Shown: in pieces, positions 1-8,375 of the stretch
Numbering within the stretch: position 1 is the first letter of the stretch
Layout of the letters: every line of letters starts with the position of its first letter
From: Desulfobacterales bacterium
GTDB taxonomy: Bacteria > Desulfobacterota > Desulfobacteria > Desulfobacterales > UBA5852
Direction of reading: 5' to 3'
DNA: 25,768 bases
NCBI GenBank assembly: GCA_016735415.1
Contig: JAERRP010000180.1
Span: 1-25,768, forward strand
Program-made: the position numbers and the translations under genes
The notes under the pieces: model-generated
Told to the model about the DNA's origin: nothing
The model's input: the letters and a program-made list of their open reading frames with translations, nothing else
Databases searched by the model: none

Positions 1-1
1 C

Positions 2-580
2 TTTTTGGGATTTGGGCTCACGGTTGCGGGGTGGGGTTGTAAAGGCGATACCAAAGGCAAAACCGAACCGGTTGTTACCAAAAAGATTGCCTCCACATCC
101 AAAGCGAAATCGAAAGCGGCCCCGCCGGTCCAAAAGGATTCGGCCCGCAAGGACGCGGCTAAATCGCCAGACGCCCAAAAAGCGTCCAAGCCAGCCCATA
201 TGGCCCGCCTGCCCTACAACCCGGTCGGTAAGCTGGACCCCTTTAAACCTTTGTTTAAGGAAGAGCCCAAACCCAAAGAGGAGAAGCTCGCGCGACCTAA
301 AAAACCAGAACGACCGCGCACGCCGCTTGAGAAACTGGACTTGGGCCAACTCAAGCTTACCGCCATTGTATTTTCGAAAAAACGTCCGCGCGCCATGGTG
401 GAAGAGGCCACCGGAAAAGGTTATGTTGTCGAGATTGGCACGCCCATCGGGATTGAACGCGGGCAGGTAACCGATATCACACGGGATCGCATTGTTATCG
501 AACATCTTAAAACTGATGATTTCGGTAACACCGCTCCCTTCCGCCGCGAATTAAAACTTCTGAAACCGTCTGGAGATTGA
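2..580 (+). CDS. pilP: Type IV pilus assembly lipoprotein PilP (5' end cut by window)
   Basis: PilP is an inner-membrane lipoprotein that links the PilM/N/O platform to the PilQ secretin in the periplasm. The frame is open to the left edge, so the true start lies upstream. The visible N-terminus (GFGLTVAGWGC) looks like the end of a lipoprotein signal, though Trp at -2 is atypical for a lipobox. A K/A/P/E-rich linker covers roughly residues 20-110. The C-terminal 80 residues form the small beta domain typical of PilP, with LDLGQLKLTAIVFSKKRPRA, then ATGKGYVVEIGTPIG, ending in RRELKLLKPSGD. Its stop overlaps the start region of pilQ, as in pilMNOPQ operons. Identity rests on the domain pattern plus the pilQ neighbour. 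Confidence 0.9.
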   Translation, partial: FLGFGLTVAGWGCKGDTKGKTEPVVTKKIASTSKAKSKAAPPVQKDSARKDAAKSPDAQKASKPAHMARLPYNPVGKLDPFKPLFKEEPKPKEEKLARPKKPERPRTPLEKLDLGQLKLTAIVFSKKRPRAMVEEATGKGYVVEIGTPIGIERGQVTDITRDRIVIEHLKTDDFGNTAPFRRELKLLKPSGD

Positions 581-585
581 TCAGA

Positions 586-3528
586 ATGAGATCCTCCGTA
601 TTAATAACGAGCCGATTTGAAACCTTGTTGCGTCTATCCATTCTTGCTGCTCTGGCTTTGTTTGTCTGCAGCTGTGCTGCCAGCAATCCTGCGGCACAGG
701 GACAAGACGCTGCCCAGGCCGGCGCCGCCGGACTCAAACAGATTCATTCCCTTGCGGTTACTGAGGATGCTCAAAAAGCTTACCTGACCATTGAGGGCAG
801 CTCCGATCTTCTTTTTTCCGATATCCGCAAGTCGTCACCGCCCACCGTGACTTTTTATTTTCCAGGAACGGAACTCATCGACATCCGTGCCGATTATCAA
901 GTGGGCAGCGACCCGATCCAAGACATACAGACATCGGAAGTGGTTGCGGACGGCCATACCGCTAAAGTCACTGTAAATCTTACTCAGGATGCCGTCTACA
1001 CCGTTGATCAGGGGCCCAATGGCATCACCGTGGCCTTTTCACGCAATGCCCTGATTGAAGAAGAAACACTCGCAACCGATGTAACCACAGCGCCAATCGA
1101 TGCACCCACGACGGCCAGCGATGCGATTGATCCGCAACTGCTGGAAGCCGCCGCCAAAGGCACCTGTATCGAGATGTTGGATTTCAAGGAACAGACGGAC
1201 GGCGTCGAAATCGTTATTCTGGCCGACGGCACCATTACCGACTACTCGGCCTTTACCGTCGATAACCCCCCGCGCATTGTTTTTGACATTTACGACATCA
1301 ACAGCCCTTACAAAGGCCTCCAGAAAATTGAAATCCAATCCAAATGGGTCAAAGGGGTCCGGCATTTCTGCTATCCGGACAAGCTCAGGGTCGTTTTGGA
1401 CACCGATCGCAGCTACCTCACCACATTCACTTCCAAGCCCATTAAAAACGGGCTTCTCATCAGCGTTGCGGAAGCCAAACCAATATTGGATGATGCGTTG
1501 GTGCAAACCGTCGCCGCTGATACGGCGGATACCGTGGTGCCCGCCCCAACTCTGGTAGAGACGGTGGTGATCGAGACGGCCGAAATACGTCCTGCGGTAG
1601 ACGAACCCCTGCCCCTGCAACTGGCGACAACGGAAACATCCGCGGAGGCCCCGGTGGAAGAAGTCCAGACCGTCGTCATCGCATCGGATGAAACCAATGC
1701 CGGGGAGCAGACCGCCTGGCTTAACAAGCTCGAGTTCACCAGTGTGGAAGCGGGGGCGTCTTTGGTCAGCATCGGAACGACCCACACGGTTCGCTACGAT
1801 ATGGAGCGGCTGTCCGATCGCAAACTGCAATTGAAACTCTTTAACACCCGCATCCCCCAATACCGTAAGCGTCCTTTGATTACCACGCGTTTTAAAAGTG
1901 CGGTTGACCGGATAACACCGATTCAGACCGATCAGATGGTCGACCATGCCTTGGTGGTATTCGAACTGCGAGAAGGTGTGCCTTTCGAAATCGCCCAAGT
2001 GGACAATTTTATCAATATTCGTTTTGCACCCTCCGCCGTGCCCCCCAAACCCCCCGAAAAATCGGAATCACCGGAGTGGAAAAAGGCTCTGGAAGGGACG
2101 GTTGAAGAGCCTGCCGCTGTAGATGCCACCCCCTCACCTGCCCCGCATACCGACAACATGACGGCCTCGTCTTCGCCATCGGCGGCCATCCAGGAGCTTG
2201 CCGCAGACACCACGAGGGTGGACGCTAACGCTTTGCGACCCCCGAAAATCTATACCGGCGAAAAAATCGCGCTTAATTTTTTCGATACGGATATTCGCAA
2301 CGTTTTCCGGATTATTGGTGAAATATCCGGCGAAAACTTCGCCATCGATAAAAATGTCAGTGGCAAGGTGACGCTTCAGTTCGACAGGCCGGTTCCCTGG
2401 GATCAGGTCCTCGATCTGGTTCTCAAGATGAACCAGCTTGGTCTTAAAAAGGAAAACGGCATCTTCCGGATCGCCACCCAGGCAACCCTCGCCCGGGAAG
2501 AGCAGCTTGAACAACAAAAACTCGAAAGCCGACGCTCGGCCGAAGAACAGCAGGAGCTCGTCACCGAATTCTTCCTGCTGAGTTATATCAGTGCCCAGGA
2601 AACCGCCTGTGCCCATCTGGCCGCTTCCTGCGACGGTGGTTCGACCGACGTGGGATGGCCGAGCAAGTTCAGCCCGCGCGGGTCCATTTCGGTCGACAAC
2701 GCCAAGAACATGATCCTTGTCAATGAAATTCCGAGTGCCATCGAACGGATTCGCACCATCATTCGTATTTTGGACCAGGTGACGCCCCAGGTGCTGATCG
2801 AGGCGCGCATTGTCGAGGCCAGCAGCGATTTCCGTCGCGACGTCGGTTTTGACTGGGGCACGATTTCCATCGGTGAGTTTGACCTCGGCGACGCTTTCAC
2901 GGTGACCGGTATCGATATGCAAGCCGATAACATCCCGACGGATGCTCTGGACAACGGCGCGATTCAATGGGGACTCAGTAAAATCGGGGGAACCTCGTTT
3001 GATATTATCGATGCCCGGATTCAGGTGGGTGAAACCGAAGGGAAGACACGCACCATTTCCGCGCCCAAAATTCTGACCCTGGACGGCCGCACGGCCATGA
3101 TCCAGCAGGGTTTCCAAATTCCCTACCTAGAGCGCGATTCCGCCGGTGGCTCGTCGGTCGAGTTCCAGGATGTCGATCTGGAACTCTCGGTGACCCCCAA
3201 TGTAACCCCGGACAACCGCGTCCTGATGGTGGTGGATATCAAAAAGGATGACGTTCTGGATGTGACCTCAACCCAACCGCCCCTGAGCACCAACAGCGTG
3301 CATACGGAGCTGCTCATGGACGACGGTGAAACCGTTGTGATCGGCGGCGTTATGAAGGCCAATACATCGGAAGCCGGCGAAGGGATTCCGGGATTGCGCA
3401 AGATTCCGGCCTTGGGATTCTTTTTTGGATTCAATAATAAAAATGACAACCAGACCGAACTGTTGATTTTCCTGACGCCCCAAATCGTCCAGCTGGCCCA
3501 GAAGGAAATTCAGGCCGAGAAGTTCTGA
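586..3528 (+). CDS. pilQ: Type IV pilus secretin PilQ
   Basis: PilQ forms the outer-membrane ring through which the pilus passes. I chose ATG 586 because GGAG at 572-575 lies 10 bases upstream. The earlier in-frame TTG at 577 overlaps the pilP stop but would sit directly against that GGAG. From ATG 586 the protein has 980 residues, long for the family because of extra N-terminal modules. A signal peptide ends in VCSC, so Cys30 is a possible lipidation site. Three AMIN-like beta domains lie near 52-153, 193-294 and 375-480, separated by A/E/T/V-rich linkers. The STN domain (starting KIALNFFDTDIRNVF) is near 558-632, a NolW/N1 domain near 660-730, and the secretin barrel near 735-970, including VPGLRKIPALGFFF-type sequence (here IPGLRKIPALGFFFG) and the closing ELLIFLTPQIV. 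Two cysteines near 675 and 682 might form a disulfide. Confidence 0.96.
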   Translation: MRSSVLITSRFETLLRLSILAALALFVCSCAASNPAAQGQDAAQAGAAGLKQIHSLAVTEDAQKAYLTIEGSSDLLFSDIRKSSPPTVTFYFPGTELIDIRADYQVGSDPIQDIQTSEVVADGHTAKVTVNLTQDAVYTVDQGPNGITVAFSRNALIEEETLATDVTTAPIDAPTTASDAIDPQLLEAAAKGTCIEMLDFKEQTDGVEIVILADGTITDYSAFTVDNPPRIVFDIYDINSPYKGLQKIEIQSKWVKGVRHFCYPDKLRVVLDTDRSYLTTFTSKPIKNGLLISVAEAKPILDDALVQTVAADTADTVVPAPTLVETVVIETAEIRPAVDEPLPLQLATTETSAEAPVEEVQTVVIASDETNAGEQTAWLNKLEFTSVEAGASLVSIGTTHTVRYDMERLSDRKLQLKLFNTRIPQYRKRPLITTRFKSAVDRITPIQTDQMVDHALVVFELREGVPFEIAQVDNFINIRFAPSAVPPKPPEKSESPEWKKALEGTVEEPAAVDATPSPAPHTDNMTASSSPSAAIQELAADTTRVDANALRPPKIYTGEKIALNFFDTDIRNVFRIIGEISGENFAIDKNVSGKVTLQFDRPVPWDQVLDLVLKMNQLGLKKENGIFRIATQATLAREEQLEQQKLESRRSAEEQQELVTEFFLLSYISAQETACAHLAASCDGGSTDVGWPSKFSPRGSISVDNAKNMILVNEIPSAIERIRTIIRILDQVTPQVLIEARIVEASSDFRRDVGFDWGTISIGEFDLGDAFTVTGIDMQADNIPTDALDNGAIQWGLSKIGGTSFDIIDARIQVGETEGKTRTISAPKILTLDGRTAMIQQGFQIPYLERDSAGGSSVEFQDVDLELSVTPNVTPDNRVLMVVDIKKDDVLDVTSTQPPLSTNSVHTELLMDDGETVVIGGVMKANTSEAGEGIPGLRKIPALGFFFGFNNKNDNQTELLIFLTPQIVQLAQKEIQAEKF

Positions 3529-3577
3529 AACCCGGGAAAAACCAACCCCGCGACCGACAAGGTCGTTTCTCAAAATT

Positions 3578-3608
3578 AAAAACCCCCGCCGACCGCGGGG
3601 GTTTTTTT
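3578..3608 (+). terminator. Rho-independent terminator after pilQ
   Basis: A perfect 12-bp stem, AAAAACCCCCGC at 3578-3589 pairing with 3595-3606, closes a five-base loop (CGACC) and runs into seven T residues at 3602-3608. The A-rich 5' flank could let it act on both strands, so it may also stop transcripts of the convergent lipoprotein gene. A smaller CGACC/GGTCG stem lies just before it at 3551-3565. Confidence 0.9.
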
Positions 3609-3736
3609 GTGGGATAAATCGCCGGGCGCTGGCGGTTTCGATCCGGATGGGTGTTTGCGGCGCTTGCGGTTACGCCCAAATGGGGTCATGCTCACATCTG
3701 GGTTTAGCGGCTTCACGCATCACGGATGCAACCCGA

Positions 3737-4537
3737 TTACGGAACGAGGATGGCGATTTCGCGGGCCGCCGTTTCCGCGATGGTCGAATCGGGGGCCAGC
3801 TCAATCACCTTGCGATAGTTCGTTAAGGCCAAATCCTTGAAACCGGCCATGCGGTTGGCGTGCGCCAAATCCAGATAGAGTTCCGGCCATTTGGGCGCAA
3901 CCGCCTGCACCTTATCGAAATACTTGAGTGCTTCGATGGGCTCATCCGTTGCAAGATAGGTCAGTCCGAACGCGCGCGCGTTCAAGACGTAGATTCGATC
4001 CTTGGGGATGCCGGAGGCGTAGTAATCGGAAACCTGGCTGAAATATTGCCGGGCCTTAATATATTGCCCTTTCTGGTAGTAGGCCCATCCAAGATTGTAT
4101 TTGGGATAGTGCGGCGTTAAATAGATATCGAAGCCTTGGTCTTCGATCAGCCTCTGCAATACCTCAATGGCCTTGTCATACTGATGGTCCGTGCTGTACA
4201 CCACCCCCAGGCTGTTCCTGGCCGGTCCCATGTCCGGCTTGAGTTCGATTGCACGGTTAAGATGCTGGATGGCTTTTTCGTAGTTTTTTTTCTGCTTATA
4301 CGCCAGACCGAGGCTATAGTGCGTTTCGGGATTCGGCTCATAAATGGCCAGTGCATCCAGATAGGCCCGCAGCGCTCGTGTGATATTTCCCTGGCGGCTA
4401 TAGGCATCACCTAAACGACGATGGGCTTCAGCATCATTTTTGGCCATTTCGCGTTTATACGTGGTTAGCGCGCAGCCTGAAAAGATCAGCAGGGCCGAAA
4501 CGGTCAACAGGATAATCCCTCGACAGGTCGTTTTCAT
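3737..4537 (-). CDS. TPR-repeat outer-membrane lipoprotein, PilF/PilW-like
   Basis: The 266-residue protein starts with a lipoprotein signal peptide ending in IFSGC (Cys22). The rest is built almost wholly of tetratricopeptide repeats from about residue 38, for example AHRRLGDAYSRQGNITRALR, PETHYSLGLAYKQKKNYEKA and GPARNSLGVVYSTDHQYDKA. This architecture matches the PilF/PilW pilotins that carry PilQ to the outer membrane and help it oligomerise. The gene converges on pilQ, which fits a role in the same pathway but does not prove it, since TPR lipoproteins are common and varied. It lies 173 bases downstream of thrC on the same strand, so it may have its own promoter. The ATG is preceded by GGAT and AGGG, a mediocre ribosome site. 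Confidence 0.7.
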   Translation of the reverse strand: MKTTCRGIILLTVSALLIFSGCALTTYKREMAKNDAEAHRRLGDAYSRQGNITRALRAYLDALAIYEPNPETHYSLGLAYKQKKNYEKAIQHLNRAIELKPDMGPARNSLGVVYSTDHQYDKAIEVLQRLIEDQGFDIYLTPHYPKYNLGWAYYQKGQYIKARQYFSQVSDYYASGIPKDRIYVLNARAFGLTYLATDEPIEALKYFDKVQAVAPKWPELYLDLAHANRMAGFKDLALTNYRKVIELAPDSTIAETAAREIAILVP

Positions 4538-4710
4538 AGTCCCTATATCCTTATCTCTGGTTCCTGACCATCAAAGGCCGGCAGGGTTGCAGATGCACAC
4601 AGCGGCCTTAAGCCCGCTGGATTTTCAGGGTATGGGCCTCATATCAGACAGCCGATTCAAACCTCAATCAGCATGAGGTCAAGGAAACACTGCCGTGTGA
4701 CAAGGCGGCA

Positions 4711-6213
4711 TCAACGTTCGGCAAGCCCCAGGATGGCCGCAATTTCCCGTGAGACATGCTCGACAAATTCCTGGAAGGCCTCACCTTCAAGGGGTTTTCC
4801 GGGTTCAGGGAAGCGGTCCAGTTCAGAGGGCTTTACGAGGATCGGGGCGTTGATCAGTTCCCGGCGTGGTTTCACCTGAAATTCTTCCGGGAAACAATTT
4901 TGAAAATACATATCCTGAAAACCGCTGAATTTCAGTGCATGGGCCGTTGAGTCCACGATGGCGGTTTCATGGTCGCTAACCAATCCGCGTTTTCTGGCCT
5001 GGACCAGTCCCGCCAGGCATTCACCGCCATGCGTACAGGCAATATGGCCGTTTCGATTGGCGCGCAACCCCCAGTCCATGATTTCCTGTTCGGAAACCTC
5101 GATAAAACAGGTGTGCTGGCCGTCCGCTCGCCGGTTGTACTGTTCGACGAGCTTTATAACGCGCGGCATGGAAACCGGGTTGCCGATCATGGCCGCCTGG
5201 GCCACACTGGCTTTGACGGTAACGGGGTTGAAACGGCGTTTGGCCGGATCAGGCTCTCTGTAGTAGCGGTACACCGGGTTGGCGTGCGCCGATTGAACGC
5301 CGAAAATTCGGGGGAGGTGGTTGATGATACCCGCATCAAAAAACTTGAGAAACCCCCGCATGACGGCCGTAATATTGCCGGCATTGCCGATTGGGACCAC
5401 AACAACCAAATGCTTCAGATCATACTCCAGGTCCTGGGCAATTTCGTAGGCATAGGACTCCTGGCCAAGTATCCGCCAGGCATTCTTGGAATTAAGCAGG
5501 GCCACCCGATAGTGATCGGATAATTTTTCAACCACTTTCATGCAGTCGTCGAATACGCCCGGGATTTCAAATACACGCGCGCCGCTGCCGAGCGGTTGAG
5601 ACAGTTGCTGCGGTGTGACTTTTTTATGGGGCAGCAATACGGCCGACTTGATGTTGTTCTGCAAATAGGCGGCATAAAGGGCGGCGGCGGCGGAGGTGTC
5701 GCCGGTGGAAGCGCAGATGGCCAGCACATCGGAGATCATCCCGGTGTCGAGCATGTATTTAATAAAACTGAAAGCACTGGCCATCCCCCGGTCCTTGAAG
5801 GAGGCGCTGGGATTCTGCCCATCGTTCTTGAAATAAAATCGCAGCCCGACCGATTCCTGAAGCGAGCGGTTAGCCTCGATCATGGGCGTGTGCCCCTCGC
5901 CCAGATACACGACACTTTCCAGCGGGATAACCGGGCCGAGGAATTCATGGTAGCGGTAAATGCCCTTTAACGCCGGGATGGAGAGCATTTTGCGATAATC
6001 AAAAATCTGGTGCCAGGTTTCTGCCGAGCGGCGTTTGAGGCGCGCCCGTTCGGAATCTTCGATCAGGAGAACTTCGTGGCACCGGGGGCAGACATAGTGC
6101 AGGGCCTCGATGCCAAAGGTGTCCCCGCAGCCTAAACAGCGATACACCAGTTCGCCTTCAGGCGCAGGCAACAGATAGGGTTTAATGAAAGAGGGGAATT
6201 GTTCTATTTTCAC
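4711..6213 (-). CDS. thrC: Threonine synthase
   Basis: PLP enzyme that converts O-phosphohomoserine to threonine in the cytoplasm. The 500-residue protein begins with a zinc-ribbon-like pair, CLGC (26-29) and CPRC (42-45). The fold-type II PLP site follows: SASFKDRGM with the Schiff-base lysine at Lys140, a GEGHTP element near 105-110 and the phosphate-binding IGNAGN loop. The start is GTG 6213, whose bases overlap the serS stop (GTGA), with GGAG 11 bases upstream, so translation is probably coupled to serS. The length is normal for the zinc-ribbon type of threonine synthase. Pairing with serS makes an amino-acid supply and charging operon. Confidence 0.93.
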   Translation of the reverse strand: MKIEQFPSFIKPYLLPAPEGELVYRCLGCGDTFGIEALHYVCPRCHEVLLIEDSERARLKRRSAETWHQIFDYRKMLSIPALKGIYRYHEFLGPVIPLESVVYLGEGHTPMIEANRSLQESVGLRFYFKNDGQNPSASFKDRGMASAFSFIKYMLDTGMISDVLAICASTGDTSAAAALYAAYLQNNIKSAVLLPHKKVTPQQLSQPLGSGARVFEIPGVFDDCMKVVEKLSDHYRVALLNSKNAWRILGQESYAYEIAQDLEYDLKHLVVVVPIGNAGNITAVMRGFLKFFDAGIINHLPRIFGVQSAHANPVYRYYREPDPAKRRFNPVTVKASVAQAAMIGNPVSMPRVIKLVEQYNRRADGQHTCFIEVSEQEIMDWGLRANRNGHIACTHGGECLAGLVQARKRGLVSDHETAIVDSTAHALKFSGFQDMYFQNCFPEEFQVKPRRELINAPILVKPSELDRFPEPGKPLEGEAFQEFVEHVSREIAAILGLAER

Positions 6214-7484
6214 GGAACCAGCTTCTCCATCCCATTCATATAAGGTCTGAGGGCTCCAGGAATAACGACGGAACCGTCGGCTTGCTGGCAGTTTTCCAAT
6301 AGCGCTGCAAATGTTCTTCCCACGGCAAGGGCGGAGCCGTTGAGGGTGTGGACAAATTGAGTTCCTTTTTTACCCTTGCGCCGAAAACGGATATTGCCGC
6401 GCCGTGCTTGAAAATCCTCAAAATTGCTGCAGGATGAAATTTCGCGGTAGACACCCTGGGCCGGCATCCAGACTTCGATATCATAGGTTTTGGCGCTTGA
6501 AAAACCCAGATCGCCCGTGCACAGGTTAACCACGCGATAGGGCAGCTCAAGGGTTTCCAATATGATCTCGGCATCCCTCAAAAGTGCTTCCAGCTCAACA
6601 TAAGAGGACTCCGGCAAAACAAATTTAACCAGTTCCACCTTGTTGAACTGGTGCTGCCGGATCAGCCCCCGCGTATCCTTGCCGTGTGAACCGGCTTCGG
6701 AGCGAAAGCAGGGGGTATAAGCCGTATAGTAGATGGGCAATTGATCTTCCGACAATATTTCGCTGTGATGAATGTTGGTGACCGGCACTTCGGCCGTGGG
6801 GATCAGGAAATAATCCCAGCCCTCGAGTTTAAAAAGATCCTCTTCAAACTTGGGCAGTTGCCCGGTATGGGTCAGGCTTTGGCGGTTCACGATGAACGGC
6901 GGCAGGACTTCGGTGTAGCCGTGATCAGCGGTGTGCTGATCCAGCATGAAACTGATGAGGGCGCGTTCCAGCCGGGCGCCGGCACCGAAATACAGGGGGA
7001 AACGCGCACCGGTGATACGGGCCGCCCGTTTAAAATCAAGAATGCCAAGTTTTTCGCCAATGTCCCAGTGCGCCTCCGGCGTAAAGTCAAATTGAGGCGG
7101 GGTTCCGAAGGGTTTAATCTGGGGATTGTCGTTTTCGTCCTTACCCACCGGAACACTTTCATGCGGTGGATTGGGGATGCGCATCAAAATGGTCTGGATC
7201 CGCCCTTCCGTCTCGGCCAGGCGGTTATCGAGCGTTTTAATCTGATTCGCCACTTCGCGCATTTCAGCCACGGGTTTGTCTGCGGGGAGGCCCTCTTTCT
7301 TCATTCGGGCGATTTCTTCGGAGGCGACATTGCGCTGGTGGCGTAATGTTTCGATTGTTAAAAGATGGGTTTTACGGCGGTCATCGAGCGCGATGAGTTG
7401 CTCCCAGTCGACCGTTTCACCCCGGTTGGCAATGGCCGTTTTAATATGCGCCAAATTTTTACGGATACCCTTGATTTCAAGCAT
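6210..7484 (-). CDS. serS: Seryl-tRNA synthetase
   Basis: Class II synthetase that charges tRNA-Ser (and tRNA-Sec) with serine. The 424 residues show the N-terminal antiparallel coiled-coil tRNA arm at about 1-105. The catalytic core follows: motif 1 around 169-196 (GYTEVLPP), the TAE serine-binding loop at 230-232, motif 2 starting [14 protein letters not shown] at 260, and motif 3 GRTFAALLE at 389-397. Length and motif order are canonical. The ATG at 7484 has no strong Shine-Dalgarno site; a weak TAGG lies upstream. Its promoter region shares the 169-base intergenic space with the divergent folate gene. The stop TGA overlaps the thrC GTG. Confidence 0.97.
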   Translation of the reverse strand: MLEIKGIRKNLAHIKTAIANRGETVDWEQLIALDDRRKTHLLTIETLRHQRNVASEEIARMKKEGLPADKPVAEMREVANQIKTLDNRLAETEGRIQTILMRIPNPPHESVPVGKDENDNPQIKPFGTPPQFDFTPEAHWDIGEKLGILDFKRAARITGARFPLYFGAGARLERALISFMLDQHTADHGYTEVLPPFIVNRQSLTHTGQLPKFEEDLFKLEGWDYFLIPTAEVPVTNIHHSEILSEDQLPIYYTAYTPCFRSEAGSHGKDTRGLIRQHQFNKVELVKFVLPESSYVELEALLRDAEIILETLELPYRVVNLCTGDLGFSSAKTYDIEVWMPAQGVYREISSCSNFEDFQARRGNIRFRRKGKKGTQFVHTLNGSALAVGRTFAALLENCQQADGSVVIPGALRPYMNGMEKLVP

Positions 7485-7510
7485 TTTTATGCCTATAGTC
7501 TAAAGTTATT

Positions 7511-7527
7511 CTCATTATTATAATGAG
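7511..7527. promoter_or_regulatory. Perfect palindrome in the serS upstream region
   Basis: CTCATTA, three bases, then TAATGAG gives a perfect 7-bp inverted repeat centred 35 bases upstream of the serS start. Its centre contains TATAAT on both strands, so it could be an operator laid over a -10 element or an mRNA hairpin. No regulator is recognised. Confidence 0.4.
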
Positions 7528-7549
7528 TTAGTGAGGAGGAGCGGTTAAA

Positions 7550-7578
7550 AAGTTAACATCTGTGTTTTTTTTAGTCAA
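7550..7578 (-). promoter_or_regulatory. Candidate sigma-70 promoter for serS-thrC
   Basis: On the minus strand TTGACT (7578-7573) is followed after 17 bases by TAACTT (7555-7550). The -35 is close to consensus and the spacing is ideal, but the -10 is poor. The TATAAT inside the palindrome at 7517-7522 is an alternative -10, though it has no good -35. Confidence 0.35.
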
Positions 7579-7589
7579 TTATTATTGCG

Positions 7590-7630
7590 GGTTGAATCAG
7601 ATGCTCACCACCGGTTGAGATGATTCAACC
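7590..7630 (+). promoter_or_regulatory. Competing inverted repeats upstream of the folate cyclo-ligase gene
   Basis: GGTTGAATCA (7590-7599) pairs perfectly with TGATTCAACC (7621-7630). A second GGTTGA (7613-7618) can instead pair with the same TCAACC (7625-7630) around a six-base loop. The two hairpins are mutually exclusive. The 3' arm ends 23 bases before the start codon. The set could be a switching leader RNA or an operator with three half-sites. Confidence 0.5.
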
Positions 7631-7653
7631 ATTGACAGTTTGGGGGTTAAAAT

Positions 7654-8241
7654 ATGGAGGAAATTCGGGAAGCGAAACAGGCATTGCGGGCAAAAGTAGA
7701 GAAAGCTGTTCAGGAATTGGAGGCTCAGGATCTCGATAACAAACTCGAAATAATTCGTGAGCGCCTGTTTGACTTTGCCAATTTTCTGGAAGCCCGCATT
7801 GTCTTGCTTTATGTCAATGCACCGAATGAAGTCCCCTCGATGGAAATTATTAAGAAAACGGTTGATATCGGTAAAATCGTTGTTCTTCCTGCTTTCAATG
7901 CTCAAAAAAATGCCATCAAATTGATGAAGTTCGACAACCCGAACACCGACCTCATCATGGGGCCGCGCCAGATCCTCGAACCAAATCCCCAACGCTGCCG
8001 GAAGGTTCCGCTGGAATGTATCGACATCGCCATTATTCCGGGCGTGGCCCTCGATGAAAAGGGGGGACGACTGGGTGCGGGCGATGGCTATTACGACCGC
8101 CTGATTCCCAAATTGCCAATAACGACACGCAAGGTATCGCTGGCCCTCGAAGAACAGATCTTTCAACAAGTCCCCATGGAGTCCCACGACAAGTACGTTG
8201 ATATCATCATTACGGATAGGCGGGTCATTTATAAAATTTAA
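7654..8241 (+). CDS. 5-formyltetrahydrofolate cyclo-ligase family protein
   Basis: Converts 5-formyl-THF to 5,10-methenyl-THF using ATP, returning stored folate to the one-carbon pool. The 195-residue protein has the family signature PGVALDEKGGRLGAGDGYYD (129-148), with the Gly-rich ATP/folate loop followed by an Arg. The N-terminal EAKQALRAKVEKAVQ helix is also typical. Start ATG 7654 follows a G5 tract at 7642-7646 that can serve as a ribosome site. Length is normal for the family. In gammaproteobacteria this gene often follows 6S RNA; I see no 6S-like RNA here. It is monocistronic and divergent from serS. Product assignment is firm, in vivo substrate is by family. Confidence 0.9.
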   Translation: MEEIREAKQALRAKVEKAVQELEAQDLDNKLEIIRERLFDFANFLEARIVLLYVNAPNEVPSMEIIKKTVDIGKIVVLPAFNAQKNAIKLMKFDNPNTDLIMGPRQILEPNPQRCRKVPLECIDIAIIPGVALDEKGGRLGAGDGYYDRLIPKLPITTRKVSLALEEQIFQQVPMESHDKYVDIIITDRRVIYKI

Positions 8242-8375
8242 GACCCTCTATTACCGGCCCTTCCCGAAAATTGATTGCCGGATCCCGGAAAATCCCTGTG
8301 GCACAATAAAAAGCGTCGGTACTTGTGTCGTTGCTGTTCCAACCCTTATTGGGATGATCAACCATCGCGTCGATA

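Noticed and set aside
3607..3840. Short plus-strand frame after the pilQ terminator
   Set aside because: It starts inside the terminator, overlaps the lipoprotein gene antisense and has no ribosome site.
4571..4620. Terminator between thrC and the TPR lipoprotein gene
   Set aside because: Inverted repeats (AAGGCCG/CGGCCTT and CAGCGG/CCGCTG) exist, but neither is followed by a T-run on the minus strand.
7632..7637. TTGACA as a promoter -35 for the folate cyclo-ligase gene
   Set aside because: A -10 at 17 bases would fall inside the coding sequence, and the nearer TAAAAT is only 10 bases away.
7485..7653. 6S RNA upstream of the folate cyclo-ligase, as in gammaproteobacteria
   Set aside because: No long bulged rod structure. 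The space also holds serS promoter elements and only local hairpins.
8242..8375. Terminator or small RNA between the folate gene and the channel gene
   Set aside because: Only short GC pairs such as CCC-TTATT-GGG; no stable stem with a T-run.
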